Source of the DNA: Fimenecus sp051881355
GTDB lineage: Bacteria; Bacillota; Clostridia; Oscillospirales; Acutalibacteraceae
NCBI GenBank assembly: GCA_051881355.1
Contig: JBJEPS010000043.1
Coordinates: 1-61,405 of the forward strand
Length of the DNA: 61,405 nucleotides
Reading direction: 5' to 3'
Within the stretch, counting starts at the first letter, position 1; each line of letters opens with the position of its first letter. The notes under the pieces are model-generated. The model was not told the origin of the DNA. It made no database searches and worked only from the letters and a program-made list of their open reading frames with translations. Below, piece after piece: positions 46,658 to 56,528 of this stretch. Made by a program: the position numbers and the translations under genes.

Positions 46658-47671
46658 TTAATATAAGCCCTTTTCAATCCAGGCTTTCGGAATAAAAATC
46701 TGATGGTACACGCTTAACACATAGCTGTCGGACATACCGGTCACATAGTCGCACGCGGCGCGCTCGGCGCCCTCGGAAATGACCGTCTGCCAAAAGGAGG
46801 ACGGCAATTCGTTCGGGTGCTCGACGTAATAGCTGTACAGGCTTTTAATGAGCGCTTCGGCTTTGCTTTCCTCCCCTTTGCAAACGGGATTGGTATAGAC
46901 ACTTTTAAACATAAAGCGGTTGAGCTCTGAAAACGCCTCGGCAACTTCGAGCGAAAGCGTAATATCCTGTGTGCTGTTTTCAATGACGGAATGCACCAGC
47001 GTGTTAATGCGTTTGGACTTTGTGTCGCCCAAGGTTTCGCGGACATCTAACGGAATATCCGACTCTCGCATCACGCCCGCACGGACAGCGTCATCAATGT
47101 CATGATTGAGATAGGCGATTTTATCCGCAATTTTGACAATTCTACCCTCCAAGGTATCGGCTTCCTTGCCGCAGGTATGGCAAACAATGCCGTCGCGCAC
47201 CTCATAGGTTAAATTTAAGCCCTTGCCGCCGTTTTCGAGCTTGTCCACCACGCGGAGACTTTGGTCATAATGGCGAAAGCCGCCGGGGAATACCTCATCA
47301 AGCGCCCTCTCGCCCGCGTGGCCGAACGGCGTATGCCCCAAATCGTGACCGAGGGCTATCGCTTCGGTCAAATCCTCATTCAAACGCATCGAACGCGCAA
47401 TGGTGCGCGCAATTTGCGACACCTCCAAGGTATGCGTTAAGCGCGTGCGGTAATGGTCGCCCTCGGGCGACAAAAACACCTGCGTTTTGTGTTTTAAGCG
47501 ACGAAAGGCATTGCAATGCAAAATACGGTCGCGGTCGCGCTGAAAGGGGGTACGCAAATCGCACGCTTCCTCGGGGCGTTCTCTGCCCTTAGTATTTTCG
47601 GACAAGCACGCCAAAGGAGAAAGCGTTTCTTTTTCAATTTTCATAGTGGTTTCGCGTACACTTTCGCCCAC
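46658..47671 (-). CDS. dgt: Deoxyguanosinetriphosphate triphosphohydrolase-like HD-domain protein
   Basis: 337 aa. HD-domain dNTPase: HYRTRLTHTLEVSQIARTIA and GHDLGHTPFGHAGE hold the metal-binding His-Asp residues. The N-terminus FQRDRDRILHCNAFRRLKHK matches the dGTPase family. Hydrolyses dGTP (or dNTPs) to deoxynucleoside and tripolyphosphate. No ATG gives a good ribosome site; GTG 47671 with GGTGA five bases upstream is chosen, and GTG 47680 is the alternative. First of dgt-dnaG-rpoD, an arrangement common in Clostridia, which couples dNTP balance to replication genes. Confidence 0.92.
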   Translation of the reverse strand: MGESVRETTMKIEKETLSPLACLSENTKGRERPEEACDLRTPFQRDRDRILHCNAFRRLKHKTQVFLSPEGDHYRTRLTHTLEVSQIARTIARSMRLNEDLTEAIALGHDLGHTPFGHAGERALDEVFPGGFRHYDQSLRVVDKLENGGKGLNLTYEVRDGIVCHTCGKEADTLEGRIVKIADKIAYLNHDIDDAVRAGVMRESDIPLDVRETLGDTKSKRINTLVHSVIENSTQDITLSLEVAEAFSELNRFMFKSVYTNPVCKGEESKAEALIKSLYSYYVEHPNELPSSFWQTVISEGAERAACDYVTGMSDSYVLSVYHQIFIPKAWIEKGLY

Positions 47672-47720
47672 CGTTTTCACCGCCTTTATTTATTTATACG
47701 CATAAATTTCAGGTTTCCCT

Positions 47721-48338
47721 TTATTTTTCGGCAAATTTCTCGCCGATTTTTTGCGGTGTCACCTGCCCGCCTGAAAAATCAAAGATTTTCGCACAAAAAT
47801 CCGCTTCCAAAGCGCTGTCAATACTGAGCGTTACACATACTTTGTCGGAAAAATCGGTATCCACAATTTTTGCCGCGGTTTTTTCGAGGTACGGCAGGAG
47901 TTTTGCGTAAAACGGGTACTCCGCTTCCACCGCTATAATGGAGCATAGTCCCATGGTGATGATTTCGCCCGCCGCAAGCGCCAAATGCGCGGCGTGGGAA
48001 TACGCGCGCACAAGCCCCCCGCCGCCGAGCAGTATCCCGCCGAAATAGCGCGTGACGACAACGGCAACATCGGTCACACCCGATTTTTCGAGTACATCTA
48101 AGGTCGGCACACCCGCCGTGCCCTGTGGCTCGCCGTCATCGGAATACCGTTTGACATTGCCATCACGCAGAATATAGGCGTAGACATTGTGTTTTGCGTC
48201 CCAATGCTTTTTTTGGATTTCCGTAATAAACGCGTTTGCCTCGTCAACCGTTGTAACGGGGCGCACATAGCCGATAAAACGCGAGCGTTTCTCGGTGAAT
48301 TCGTCGCTTGCGCTGTGTTTGACGGTTTTATACTCCAA
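47721..48338 (-). CDS. yigZ: YigZ/IMPACT family protein
   Basis: 205 aa. An N-terminal UPF0029 domain with SRFIGYVRPVTTVDEANAFI, DDGEPQGTAGVP and VVVTRYFGGILLGGGGLVRA is highly characteristic. A second ferredoxin-like domain (about 135-200) follows. The related IMPACT protein binds Gcn1; bacterial members bind nucleic acids or nucleotides, with unclear function. The start is TTG 48338, with AGAGGTG seven bases upstream. It lies between the rpmE terminator and dgt. Confidence 0.9.
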   Translation of the reverse strand: MEYKTVKHSASDEFTEKRSRFIGYVRPVTTVDEANAFITEIQKKHWDAKHNVYAYILRDGNVKRYSDDGEPQGTAGVPTLDVLEKSGVTDVAVVVTRYFGGILLGGGGLVRAYSHAAHLALAAGEIITMGLCSIIAVEAEYPFYAKLLPYLEKTAAKIVDTDFSDKVCVTLSIDSALEADFCAKIFDFSGGQVTPQKIGEKFAEK

Positions 48339-48371
48339 AGTCTACACCTCTTTTCAAAAACAATTATACAC

Positions 48372-48402
48372 AAAAAAAGCGGCACAAACCGTACCGCTTT
48401 TT
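48372..48402 (-). terminator. terminator of rpmE
   Basis: On the minus strand GCGGTAC/GTGCCGC (one G-T pair), 5-base loop, followed by TTTTTTTG. Confidence 0.75.
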
Positions 48403-48413
48403 GCTTTGCAAAC

Positions 48414-48620
48414 TTATTTTGCGTTGATGTTGAATCTCTTGTTGAAACGGTCTACACGCCCGCCGGTGTCAACCAACTTCTGTTTGCCGGTGAAGAACGG
48501 ATGGCAGTTGGAGCAAATATCCACACGCAAGTTTTCTTTGGTGGAGCGGGTTTCGAACTCAGCGCCGCAAGCGCATTTAACGGTAGTCGTTTTGTATTCG
48601 GGATGAATTCCCTGTTTCAT
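48414..48620 (-). CDS. rpmE: Large ribosomal subunit protein bL31, zinc-binding type
   Basis: 68 aa from ATG 48620 (Met-Lys-Gln-Gly-Ile-His-Pro), spaced eight bases from GAGGTGA. An ATG six bases upstream is too close to that site. Four cysteines (CACG and CSNC) form the zinc-binding form, rather than the zinc-independent paralogue made under zinc limitation. Ends in GGRVDRFNKRF, a typical L31 C-terminus. Has its own promoter and terminator. Confidence 0.96.
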   Translation of the reverse strand: MKQGIHPEYKTTTVKCACGAEFETRSTKENLRVDICSNCHPFFTGKQKLVDTGGRVDRFNKRFNINAK

Positions 48621-48662
48621 TGTCATTCACCTCTTTCGGTATCCTTTATAACAGCGTTAGCA

Positions 48663-48691
48663 ATTTTAACACATCGCAGGTAAAAATGCAA
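48663..48691 (-). promoter_or_regulatory. vegetative promoter of rpmE
   Basis: TTGCAT, 17-base spacer, TAAAAT on the minus strand, between the addA stop and rpmE. Confidence 0.72.
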
Positions 48692-48711
48692 GTCTTTTTT
48701 TCAAATCCGCG

Positions 48712-51700
48712 TTAAATATTTACCGAAACCGTCCTTTTAAGTGTAAACGAATACAAAAGCGTTTCTTTCACGGGCAGGCAGAAGAGCTCTTCTGCGGCGC
48801 GTTTATAAACGGAAAGCTGTTTTATATACCGTTCGGCAAGCTCTTGTGCTGTTTTTACACGGTCAGTTTTATAATCGACCACAACAATCTCGCCGTTTTC
48901 TATAAAGGCGCAGTCGATAATTCCCTGCACCGTAATTTGCTCATCGGAAAACTCGTTACCGAGCGTGGGCACAACTTCGTTTGCGGGGAACAGTACCGTG
49001 AATTTTTGCTCACGGTACACGCGTTCGGCGTTTTGCAGACGCGCAAGAAAATCGGAATGTAAAAAGGCGTGTAAGGCTTCACGGTCAAGTACATCACATT
49101 CTTCTTCGCGCAAAAATCCTGTATGTTGTAATCGCAAAATTTCCGATTCTAAATCGTCTTTAGCGTTTTGAAAATCACAAACCTCCGCAAAACGGTGTGT
49201 TGCCGTACCGCGTTCGGCGGGGGTTAAGCCGCTTTTCCCGAGGAATGCAGGTTCAGCAGCGGCAAAATAGGTGAAGCCGTGTTCCGCTTCATTCAGCGCG
49301 GACGCCGAAACCTTTCCCGGACAAACTGCCAGCGGCATGTCGCGGTATTGGAACTGCACACGGCGGTCAATTTCCGCAAAAAGGGCTTCATCGGGCTTTA
49401 CTGTTTCTGTGGGTTCACTTTCAACAACCGTCTCGGGCGGCGTTTCTTCATTCGGCAAAAGGACTTTTAAATCAAATCCGCCGACCGTATTCTCGCGCGT
49501 GCCGACATCAGCGGCTTCCCGCAAAAATGCCGCCTGTGGATGCTGCATACAAGCAGCCGAAATCCAGTCCAAATAACAAGACGCTTCCCGCACATAAACA
49601 GCGGGTACACCCGTTTCCCCGAGCACGGCGAGTGCAGACTTTTTGAGGATTCCGTCGGTGGTGCGCTGTCCGTTGCCGCCGCCGACAAAAATCAGCTTTT
49701 CTTTGGCACGCGTAAGCGCAACATACAGCACACGCAATTCCTCTGCCTGCGCGGACGCGCCGATAGCAAGCTTTGTCCCGATATACGGCACGCTTTCAAA
49801 GGTGCGACGGTTTTCGCGGTCGTAAATTTTCAGCCCCAGCAAAAGGTCGGGGTGTATCAGCATTTTTTTTATTTGGTCTTGTCGGTTAAACGGTGCGCCG
49901 CATTTTGCCAAAATCACCACAGGGAATTCTAAGCCCTTGCTTTTGTGAATCGTCATAATACGCACCACATCGGCGTATTCCGAAACACCTGTTGCCGCCT
50001 CGACATTTTCCTCGTTTTCACGCAGTTTCTCAAGATACCGCAAAAAGCCCGACAGACTGTTTTTGCCGATTTCTCCGTATTCCTCGGCATAGCGCAGCAA
50101 CAACAGTAAATTCAGTTTTCGGTTTTCTCCGCCCGCCATGGCGCCGGCAATCGCTTCAAAGCCCGTATAGGCATAAATGCTTCGAAGCAATGCGGCGGGT
50201 GTTTGCACGGTGCTCAGCCGTTTGAGTGCCTCATAATCTGCTAAAAACGCGCGGCATTTGGGACTTTGGAACGCACGCAACCGTCGAAACAGCACAGTTT
50301 CATGCGAATGCAAGTTGATTTGCGCCAGTTCGTCGGGCGTAAAGCCCCAAATCGGCGACAGCAGACAGGCGCACAGCGGGACATCTAACAGTGGATTGTT
50401 GAGAATTTCCAACAGCGACACCATCACACGGATTTCCCGCATGGAGAAAAATCCACCTTTTTTCTGATAAAACGCGGGCACACCAACCCTTTCGAGTGCC
50501 TCCAAATACCGATTGCCGTTGGTTAAAGAACGCATTAAAATACAAATATCGCGCGGACGCACGCGGCGGCGTTCGCCGTTTTTATCGGTTACGAGCATTT
50601 CGGAGTCCAATATTTTGCGGACAGTTTCCGCAATGTGCTGACATTCCGGGAAGCTGCCGTTTTCCTCCTGTGCCGTGGTATGCAGCAGATGCAGTTCGAC
50701 GCTTTCGTCCTCTGCGGCATCGAACGCTGCAGCGGGATTGAGACGCTCGGAACGCAAATAGTCAATGCCGCAGGTGTCTTCCGTCATCAACTGCCCAAAC
50801 AGATAGTTAATCCCCTCAGCAACATTTTTGCGGGAACGGAAGTTTTTATCCAAGGTGATACGTGCCGGATAGATTTTGCCATTAAAATCGGCATACTGCG
50901 CACGGCGGCGCATAAAGATTTCAGGCATGGCGAGACGAAAGCCGTATATGCTTTGTTTGACATCGCCGACGGTGAACAAATTCCGTTCTTCCCGTGAAAT
51001 TGCTGAAAAGAGCATATCCTGCGCTTCGTTGGTGTCCTGATATTCGTCCAGCAGGATTTCCTCGTATTTTTCGGACAGCTCCACAGCAAGCGGTGTGCGT
51101 ACAACCGTACCGTCCGCTTGGCGCTGCGTCAAAAGCGAAAGCGCCATATGAGAAATATCGTTGAAATCAAAGGCATTTCCCGCGCGCTTCTTTTCGAGTA
51201 GCTTTTCGGAAAATGCTGCCGCGGTTTCGCAAAGCAAAGCCACAATCGGCTGTAAATACTGCATATCCTGTTTGTGCTCAGCGGTGGTGGCAGGCAGATA
51301 TTTCGGTAAGCCTTGCAGGGATTTTTTCGCCTTATCGCGCATTGCCGTCACTGCTGTTTTTACCGCACTGCCACTATATGCGCGCGGCGCGGCGGACAGC
51401 CTTGCGGGGGCATAATCTTCTATCAGTGCTTTGGCGGTGTTCCAATCGTTTTGCGAAAGTGCGTCTCCAATGCGGCGGTTGTATTGCAAATCCGTCTGTA
51501 ATGCCGGTAAATAGCTCTCTGCAAGGGCAGGTTCGTCGCCGAGCATTCGGACGGCATTTTCCAGAACACGTAGATTTTCTCCGATTTGTGCCGACAAATA
51601 TTTACAAATTTCTTTACCCCAAAGGGTATTTACAAGCGGCGTTTCGGGATCGTATGCGGTCGGAACGGCAGAAAGCCACACTTCGGGAAACGGATACGCC

Positions 51701-52251
51701 TGTGCATAACGGTATAATTCCAAAATCGTATCCTTCAATGCGCGGTCAGACGCACCAAGCAAAAACAAATCCGACAGACAGGAAAATACCTCCCCGCCCT
51801 TTTCATACAACTCTGCAATACATTCGGAAACGGTTTCTTCCTCCAGCGCACGTCGTTCGCTGTCGTCTAAAATCCGAAAATCCGGAGAAATTGCAAGCAG
51901 GTGAAACTGCCGCTTGACAAGGGCGTTGCAAAAGCTGTCCATCGTGCAGATTTCAGCAGAGGGCAATAGAATTTGCTGACGCAACAGATATGCGTTCTCG
52001 GGGTCAAGCGCTAAGCAGTCCTCCAGTGCTTTACCGATGCGTTCACGCATTTCCGCCGCCGCCGCTTTGGTAAAGGTGACAATCAAAAGGCGGTCTAACC
52101 CCACAGGGTGCACGCTGTCACAGACCATTTGAATGACGCGCTCGACCAACACGGCGGTTTTGCCTGAACCTGCCGCCGCGGAAACGAGCACAGAGCCGCC
52201 GCGCGCATAGATAGCATTTTTCTGTTCCGGCGTCCAATTGCGTGTGCTCAT
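48712..52251 (-). CDS. addA: ATP-dependent helicase/nuclease subunit A (AddA)
   Basis: 1179 aa, catalytic helicase and nuclease subunit of AddAB, which resects double-strand breaks until a Chi site. N-terminal UvrD-type motor: Q-motif NWTPEQKNAIYA, Walker A AAAGSGKTAVLVERV, motif II LLDEYQDTNEAQ, motif III FTVGDVKQSIYGFR. Late helicase motifs include MTIHKSKGLEFPVVI and RVLYVALTRAKEKLI. C-terminal RecB-type nuclease with GIIDCAFIENGEIVVVDYKT (catalytic Asp and DYK). The start ATG overlaps the addB stop by 4 bases. Confidence 0.96.
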   Translation of the reverse strand: MSTRNWTPEQKNAIYARGGSVLVSAAAGSGKTAVLVERVIQMVCDSVHPVGLDRLLIVTFTKAAAAEMRERIGKALEDCLALDPENAYLLRQQILLPSAEICTMDSFCNALVKRQFHLLAISPDFRILDDSERRALEEETVSECIAELYEKGGEVFSCLSDLFLLGASDRALKDTILELYRYAQAYPFPEVWLSAVPTAYDPETPLVNTLWGKEICKYLSAQIGENLRVLENAVRMLGDEPALAESYLPALQTDLQYNRRIGDALSQNDWNTAKALIEDYAPARLSAAPRAYSGSAVKTAVTAMRDKAKKSLQGLPKYLPATTAEHKQDMQYLQPIVALLCETAAAFSEKLLEKKRAGNAFDFNDISHMALSLLTQRQADGTVVRTPLAVELSEKYEEILLDEYQDTNEAQDMLFSAISREERNLFTVGDVKQSIYGFRLAMPEIFMRRRAQYADFNGKIYPARITLDKNFRSRKNVAEGINYLFGQLMTEDTCGIDYLRSERLNPAAAFDAAEDESVELHLLHTTAQEENGSFPECQHIAETVRKILDSEMLVTDKNGERRRVRPRDICILMRSLTNGNRYLEALERVGVPAFYQKKGGFFSMREIRVMVSLLEILNNPLLDVPLCACLLSPIWGFTPDELAQINLHSHETVLFRRLRAFQSPKCRAFLADYEALKRLSTVQTPAALLRSIYAYTGFEAIAGAMAGGENRKLNLLLLLRYAEEYGEIGKNSLSGFLRYLEKLRENEENVEAATGVSEYADVVRIMTIHKSKGLEFPVVILAKCGAPFNRQDQIKKMLIHPDLLLGLKIYDRENRRTFESVPYIGTKLAIGASAQAEELRVLYVALTRAKEKLIFVGGGNGQRTTDGILKKSALAVLGETGVPAVYVREASCYLDWISAACMQHPQAAFLREAADVGTRENTVGGFDLKVLLPNEETPPETVVESEPTETVKPDEALFAEIDRRVQFQYRDMPLAVCPGKVSASALNEAEHGFTYFAAAEPAFLGKSGLTPAERGTATHRFAEVCDFQNAKDDLESEILRLQHTGFLREEECDVLDREALHAFLHSDFLARLQNAERVYREQKFTVLFPANEVVPTLGNEFSDEQITVQGIIDCAFIENGEIVVVDYKTDRVKTAQELAERYIKQLSVYKRAAEELFCLPVKETLLYSFTLKRTVSVNI

Positions 52252-55200
52252 GCGTCCGTCTCCCCTTTCTTGGTTTCTGTTAACTGTTTTCTCGCGCTGT
52301 CAAATCTGCCGTAATCTACAAGCTGCCGCTGACGGTCGCCGTCCTCATAACCGCAAACCGCCGCATAATCACAGTATGTGCAGGCAACATTTTGTTTGCC
52401 TGCGCATGCGGGCAATACAGGGATAACCCCCTCGTGTAACAGCGTACCCATTTGTTTGAGCTTGTCGTCTACCTTTTCTTTTAAGGCGGCAAATTCAGGT
52501 AATGACAGCAAATTGCCTGTAAAACTGCCATCCTTTTTGGCGGTAACGGGCACAAAATTGCCCGAAACGGTTTTGTCCATACCGTGGACAGCATCGGTAC
52601 TGTCGAGCACCACGCCCTGCATACGGCTGTTTTTGAGTTTTGCAGATAAAATATCTGTCGGCTCGGCATTGCGCGGTAATTTATCCTCAATCGTTTTGGC
52701 AGGCAAATACAGTACGCCCGCCGGTACGGGCGACACAAAGCGGTCTTTCCCGTTTTCACAGACCGCGAACAAATAAATGAGCATTTGCATATTCAAGCCC
52801 GAAAACACTTCGGACAAATTGAACGCTTTTCCGCCGGATTTATAGTCCACCACGCGCAGATAGGTTTTGCCGTCCTTGACCATGGTATCGACACGGTCCA
52901 CCGAGCCGATGACACGCAAAATGCCGCCTTCGGGCAAATCCAGACGGTAAGGTGCAATTTCACCGTCGGGCGCAATGGACAGCTCAAATGCAGTCGGAAT
53001 GAAATCGCTCACCTGAAATTCCGACAGTAAGCGTTTTAACACATCAAAGACGGATTTTTCCAAATTCCGCAGCAAGAATGCAAAGCGGCTGTTTTCGGCA
53101 GTTGCACCCATATTTTCCTTTGCGTACTGTGCAATTGTCTCCCCAATTACGGTGCGCAATGCTTCATCGTCCAATGACAAAAGCGTATCGCGGTCATATT
53201 CGCGCAAAATCACTTCCAAACAGTAGTGAATGACTGTGCCGCTTTGCGCAACGTCCAATTCTGCTTTTTTTAAGGGCTTCAAATGCAAGCCGAATTTACA
53301 AAAATAGGAAAACGGGCATTTATAATAGACCTCCGCTTTGGACGCGGAAACCAACATATTTTCGCCAAACAACGCGGTGGCATTTTGCGGATTTTCAAAC
53401 TGTATTTCCGCATTTTGCACGGTTTTTTTCACCGCTGCAAGGCGCGCTTGAAACGCGGGCATACCGGCAAAATAAGATTTCAACGTCACAGACAGCGGCG
53501 TATTTTCGCAATAGTGTGCGGCGCAGGTTTCAAACGAAGCGGCGGCACCCTCCAGCCGGTCTTCAGGTGGGACGGTGGAAGAATCGGTTTCAGGAAGCAC
53601 AGGAAAGAGCGCACGCAATTCCCGAACGGCGGCAGATTCCGCAAGTGAGCCGCCCTTGTAATCGGCAACCGCCCAAGAGACAAACAACCGTTCTGCGGGT
53701 AGTGTAAATGCGGTGTATACAAAGAAGCGTTCATCTACTGCCTTGACCTCGGCAGTTTCAGTCAACTCCACGCCGAGGGAGGAGAGCACCTTGCGGTCCT
53801 CGTCATTCAAAACACCGTCCGTCGGCGGATTTTCGGGAAAAACGCCGTCATTGACGCCGACGGTGAATACCACACGCGGGGGGGACTGGCGCACACGGTC
53901 TGCCGCGGCGATATGTACAACATCCAACCCCTGCGGCAGCTGCCCCAAATCGGCACTGTCCAAAAGAATTTTGAACAGTTCACAATACCGCGAAGCGGAA
54001 ATCTCCGCCTCCCCCACCGCAAGATACAGCGCATTGAAAATCTCCATAAGCATTTGCCAAACGGTGTCCTGCTCGACAGCAGCTTCCGTACACCCTGCCG
54101 CCGACAGCGACAGCGCTAAATTTTTTAAGGCTTCATCTACGCCGTTTTTGCGTAAAAAGCGGTACAGCATTTCGGATTTCTGTGCACCGTTCGCCGTGCG
54201 GAAATCCGTACAAAACTGCACAATCGGTGAGACGGCACGACGGCGCAAGTCATTTAATTTTGCAAGCTTTCGCTCGTCGCGTTCCTGCATTGTTTTGCCG
54301 AGACCCGACGGATTCTCGGTAAAGTCCGTTTTCCAAGCGCCGCGGTCTATCCCCCATACGGCGGCATATGTTTCGAGTTCCGACACATCGTCATCGGCAA
54401 GACCGCACAAACCCGTTTTGAATGCACGCAAGAGCGTCTCGGTGGTTATCCCGTCCGCCGCTATCTCCAAAAGGCTTGTGACAAGCCGCATCAACGGTTG
54501 GGCATCAACAGGCTGTCGCTTGTCCTCAAAATACGGAATTTCATATTTTTGAAAAGCGGCGCAAAGCTCGTTGTCATAGGTATCCTTGCGACGCTGGAGC
54601 ACCAAAATGTCCCGTGCACGGCAGTCCCCCGTGCGCAACAATTTGCGAATGGTACGCGCGACGAAATCCGCCTCTTCTCGGCGGTTCGCGGCGGAATACA
54701 GCGAAATACAATTTTGCGTACCGTCAAAACGGGGTTTGCGGCAGGCATACAAATTCTGCTCCAAAAAACGAAGCGGTAAAGGACGGCTGTCGGGGGCAGC
54801 AGAAAGCACAACGGGCTTTGCAACAGGCACGTTCTGCTCGGCGGCAACGCGTTTGAGCTGTTCCATTTCGTCATTGATATTGTCAAACACACAGGCGTTT
54901 TGCCGCGCGCTCTCCTTTCCCTCGGTACAAAGGGTAATATACACTTCATGACAGCGCGGTAGCATCGCGGCAATGACAGCGCGTTCCTGTTTTGTAAACC
55001 CCGCAAAGGTATCGAACACCACGGTTTTGCCGTGTAAGCAGTCCGTTTCGAGAATAGCAGTTTCCAGCTCCGTCAGCAAATCGGTATCGTCCGAAAAACG
55101 TTCATGCACCAGTGCTTTATATAAAGCAGTGATTTGCGAAAGCTCTGTCAATTTTTGTTTTAACGCGCCGTTCGGGAGCGCATTCCCCGCCGTTTCGAGT

Positions 55201-55607
55201 GCGTCCGCACTGACGGCGCATTGCTTTAATTCCGTGGAAAAGGTCACAAGGCTTTGCAAAAGCGGTGTGCGGGATTTATATTTTTTATATATCTCGGTTT
55301 TATCCTCTAAGGAATCTAAGGCAAGGCGCATCATCACCGCGCGCATGCCGTCGGTGATTTTCGGCTTATTTTCCCGCCCCGTTTCTGCCAAAACAGTCTC
55401 CGCAAGGCGTGAAAAGGTCAGAATTTCCAAATATTGCATACGGCTTGCGCCGACCTTTTTGAGCATTTCGCGTTCGGTTTCAAACGAAAACTGCTCGGGC
55501 ACAATTAAGAGCAAATCACGCTCGCCCGCAAGCAATTTTTCGCAAAGCATTTGCCGCACATATTCGGTTTTGCCGCTGCCGGCTCTGCCGAGAATTAAAC
55601 GAAGCAT
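52248..55607 (-). CDS. addB: ATP-dependent nuclease subunit B (AddB)
   Basis: 1119 aa partner of AddA. N-terminal Walker A LGRAGSGKTEYV at about 6-17; inactive-helicase-like middle that in Bacillus recognises Chi. C-terminal RecB-like nuclease with VIGSVDRVDTMVKDGKTYLR followed by VVDYKSGGK. The 4Fe-4S cysteines are visible: YKCPFSYFC upstream of the nuclease core, and CTYCDYAAVC near the C-terminus. First gene of addB-addA. Promoter at 55647-55675. The start ATG is at 55607 with GGCGGT upstream, a modest ribosome site. Confidence 0.95.
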   Translation of the reverse strand: MLRLILGRAGSGKTEYVRQMLCEKLLAGERDLLLIVPEQFSFETEREMLKKVGASRMQYLEILTFSRLAETVLAETGRENKPKITDGMRAVMMRLALDSLEDKTEIYKKYKSRTPLLQSLVTFSTELKQCAVSADALETAGNALPNGALKQKLTELSQITALYKALVHERFSDDTDLLTELETAILETDCLHGKTVVFDTFAGFTKQERAVIAAMLPRCHEVYITLCTEGKESARQNACVFDNINDEMEQLKRVAAEQNVPVAKPVVLSAAPDSRPLPLRFLEQNLYACRKPRFDGTQNCISLYSAANRREEADFVARTIRKLLRTGDCRARDILVLQRRKDTYDNELCAAFQKYEIPYFEDKRQPVDAQPLMRLVTSLLEIAADGITTETLLRAFKTGLCGLADDDVSELETYAAVWGIDRGAWKTDFTENPSGLGKTMQERDERKLAKLNDLRRRAVSPIVQFCTDFRTANGAQKSEMLYRFLRKNGVDEALKNLALSLSAAGCTEAAVEQDTVWQMLMEIFNALYLAVGEAEISASRYCELFKILLDSADLGQLPQGLDVVHIAAADRVRQSPPRVVFTVGVNDGVFPENPPTDGVLNDEDRKVLSSLGVELTETAEVKAVDERFFVYTAFTLPAERLFVSWAVADYKGGSLAESAAVRELRALFPVLPETDSSTVPPEDRLEGAAASFETCAAHYCENTPLSVTLKSYFAGMPAFQARLAAVKKTVQNAEIQFENPQNATALFGENMLVSASKAEVYYKCPFSYFCKFGLHLKPLKKAELDVAQSGTVIHYCLEVILREYDRDTLLSLDDEALRTVIGETIAQYAKENMGATAENSRFAFLLRNLEKSVFDVLKRLLSEFQVSDFIPTAFELSIAPDGEIAPYRLDLPEGGILRVIGSVDRVDTMVKDGKTYLRVVDYKSGGKAFNLSEVFSGLNMQMLIYLFAVCENGKDRFVSPVPAGVLYLPAKTIEDKLPRNAEPTDILSAKLKNSRMQGVVLDSTDAVHGMDKTVSGNFVPVTAKKDGSFTGNLLSLPEFAALKEKVDDKLKQMGTLLHEGVIPVLPACAGKQNVACTYCDYAAVCGYEDGDRQRQLVDYGRFDSARKQLTETKKGETDA

Positions 55608-55646
55608 ATTTTGACCGCCTTTTTCGGGTAATTTGCTGTTTTGCTT

Positions 55647-55675
55647 ATTTTAGCATATCTTTTTTCGATTGACAA
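55647..55675 (-). promoter_or_regulatory. vegetative promoter of addBA
   Basis: TTGTCA, 17-base spacer, TAAAAT on the minus strand. Confidence 0.75.
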
Positions 55676-55689
55676 CCGATTATAGACCG

Positions 55690-55718
55690 GCATATGTCCG
55701 TTCTTTCGGACATACATT
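55690..55718 (+). promoter_or_regulatory. candidate sigma-E promoter of cwlD-like gene, overlapping an inverted repeat
   Basis: GCATATG, 14-base spacer, CATACATT: full -10 match to CATACANT and near-full -35. The same bases form an 8-bp inverted repeat TATGTCCG (55693-55700) / CGGACATA (55707-55714). A vegetative-looking extended -10 (TGGTATATT) also exists just before the gene, near 55778. Confidence 0.5.
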
Positions 55719-55791
55719 ACAATATTGTTAAAATTCTTTTAAAGCGGTATACGGAAGTCAAAAACTATGGTATATTGTGCAAGGTGGTTAG

Positions 55792-56460
55792 ATGAAATTG
55801 CGGCAAAAGAAGTGGATAATCTATACAATTTTGGCATTGGCAGTGCTGTTTATCATTCTGTTGACAGTCGGGATTGTATATAACGAAAGTCTGCGCCCCG
55901 AAATATCGGTTTGCTTAGATGCGGGACACGGCGGCGAGGACTGCGGCGCGACATACGGCGAACGGCTCGAAAAGAATGACAATCTGCGGCTGACGCTTTT
56001 GGTGCGTGACAAGTTAGAGGAAAACGGCGTTAAGGTATATTTAACGCGCGAGGATGATACCTACTTAACCCTTGCGGAACGTTGCCAAATTGCCAACCGT
56101 AAGCGTTGCACCTTATTTGTGGCGCTCCACCGTAACAGCAGTGAATCGGGCGGCAACGGTGTGGAAATGTGGGTCAAAAACACGCCAAGCGACACGGAAT
56201 GGGCGTTGGCGGAGAATATGCTTTCCGCGTTAGAGGACGCGGGAATTTCCAAAGCGCGCGGCGTGAAATCAGGCTATGCCAAAAACGCGGACGGCAACTA
56301 TTACGTAAATGCACACACAAATATGGATAGTTGCCTTGCGGAAATCGGGTTTATTACGAACGACGAGGACAACGCCCTGTTTGATGAAAACTTGGACGCT
56401 TACGCTGATGCAATTGCAAAGGGAATCATAAAGACATTAGAGGAAATGGGCGCAAAATAA
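55792..56460 (+). CDS. cwlD: N-acetylmuramoyl-L-alanine amidase (Amidase_3; CwlD-like)
   Basis: 222 aa, one N-terminal membrane anchor (about 8-30), then a zinc amidase domain that cuts the MurNAc-peptide bond. Visible: DAGHGGEDCGA (zinc His46), Glu60 in RLEKNDNL, VALHRNSSES (zinc His113) and AEIGFITNDED (catalytic Glu184). CwlD starts muramic-delta-lactam formation in spore cortex together with a PdaA deacetylase. Size and anchor fit CwlD (about 237 aa). The sigma-E-like promoter supports this; a vegetative amidase cannot be excluded. Confidence 0.85.
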   Translation: MKLRQKKWIIYTILALAVLFIILLTVGIVYNESLRPEISVCLDAGHGGEDCGATYGERLEKNDNLRLTLLVRDKLEENGVKVYLTREDDTYLTLAERCQIANRKRCTLFVALHRNSSESGGNGVEMWVKNTPSDTEWALAENMLSALEDAGISKARGVKSGYAKNADGNYYVNAHTNMDSCLAEIGFITNDEDNALFDENLDAYADAIAKGIIKTLEEMGAK

Positions 56461-56478
56461 AATATAAATACATATGAC

Positions 56479-56510
56479 AAAAGACGGATGGCAAAACCAT
56501 CCGTCTTTTT
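56479..56510. terminator. bidirectional terminator (cwlD / GH18-like)
   Basis: A perfect 13-bp stem AAAAGACGGATGG with its complement, loop CAAAA, T-run following; between convergent genes. Confidence 0.9.
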
Positions 56511-56528
56511 ATGAAATGCATAGAATAA

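Noticed and set aside
51213..51917. 234-codon plus-strand open frame
   Set aside because: Antisense to addA, no plausible start site or family.
53713..54552. 279-codon plus-strand open frame
   Set aside because: It lies wholly inside addB on the opposite strand, has no ribosome site and a low-complexity Ser-rich translation; it is a shadow frame.
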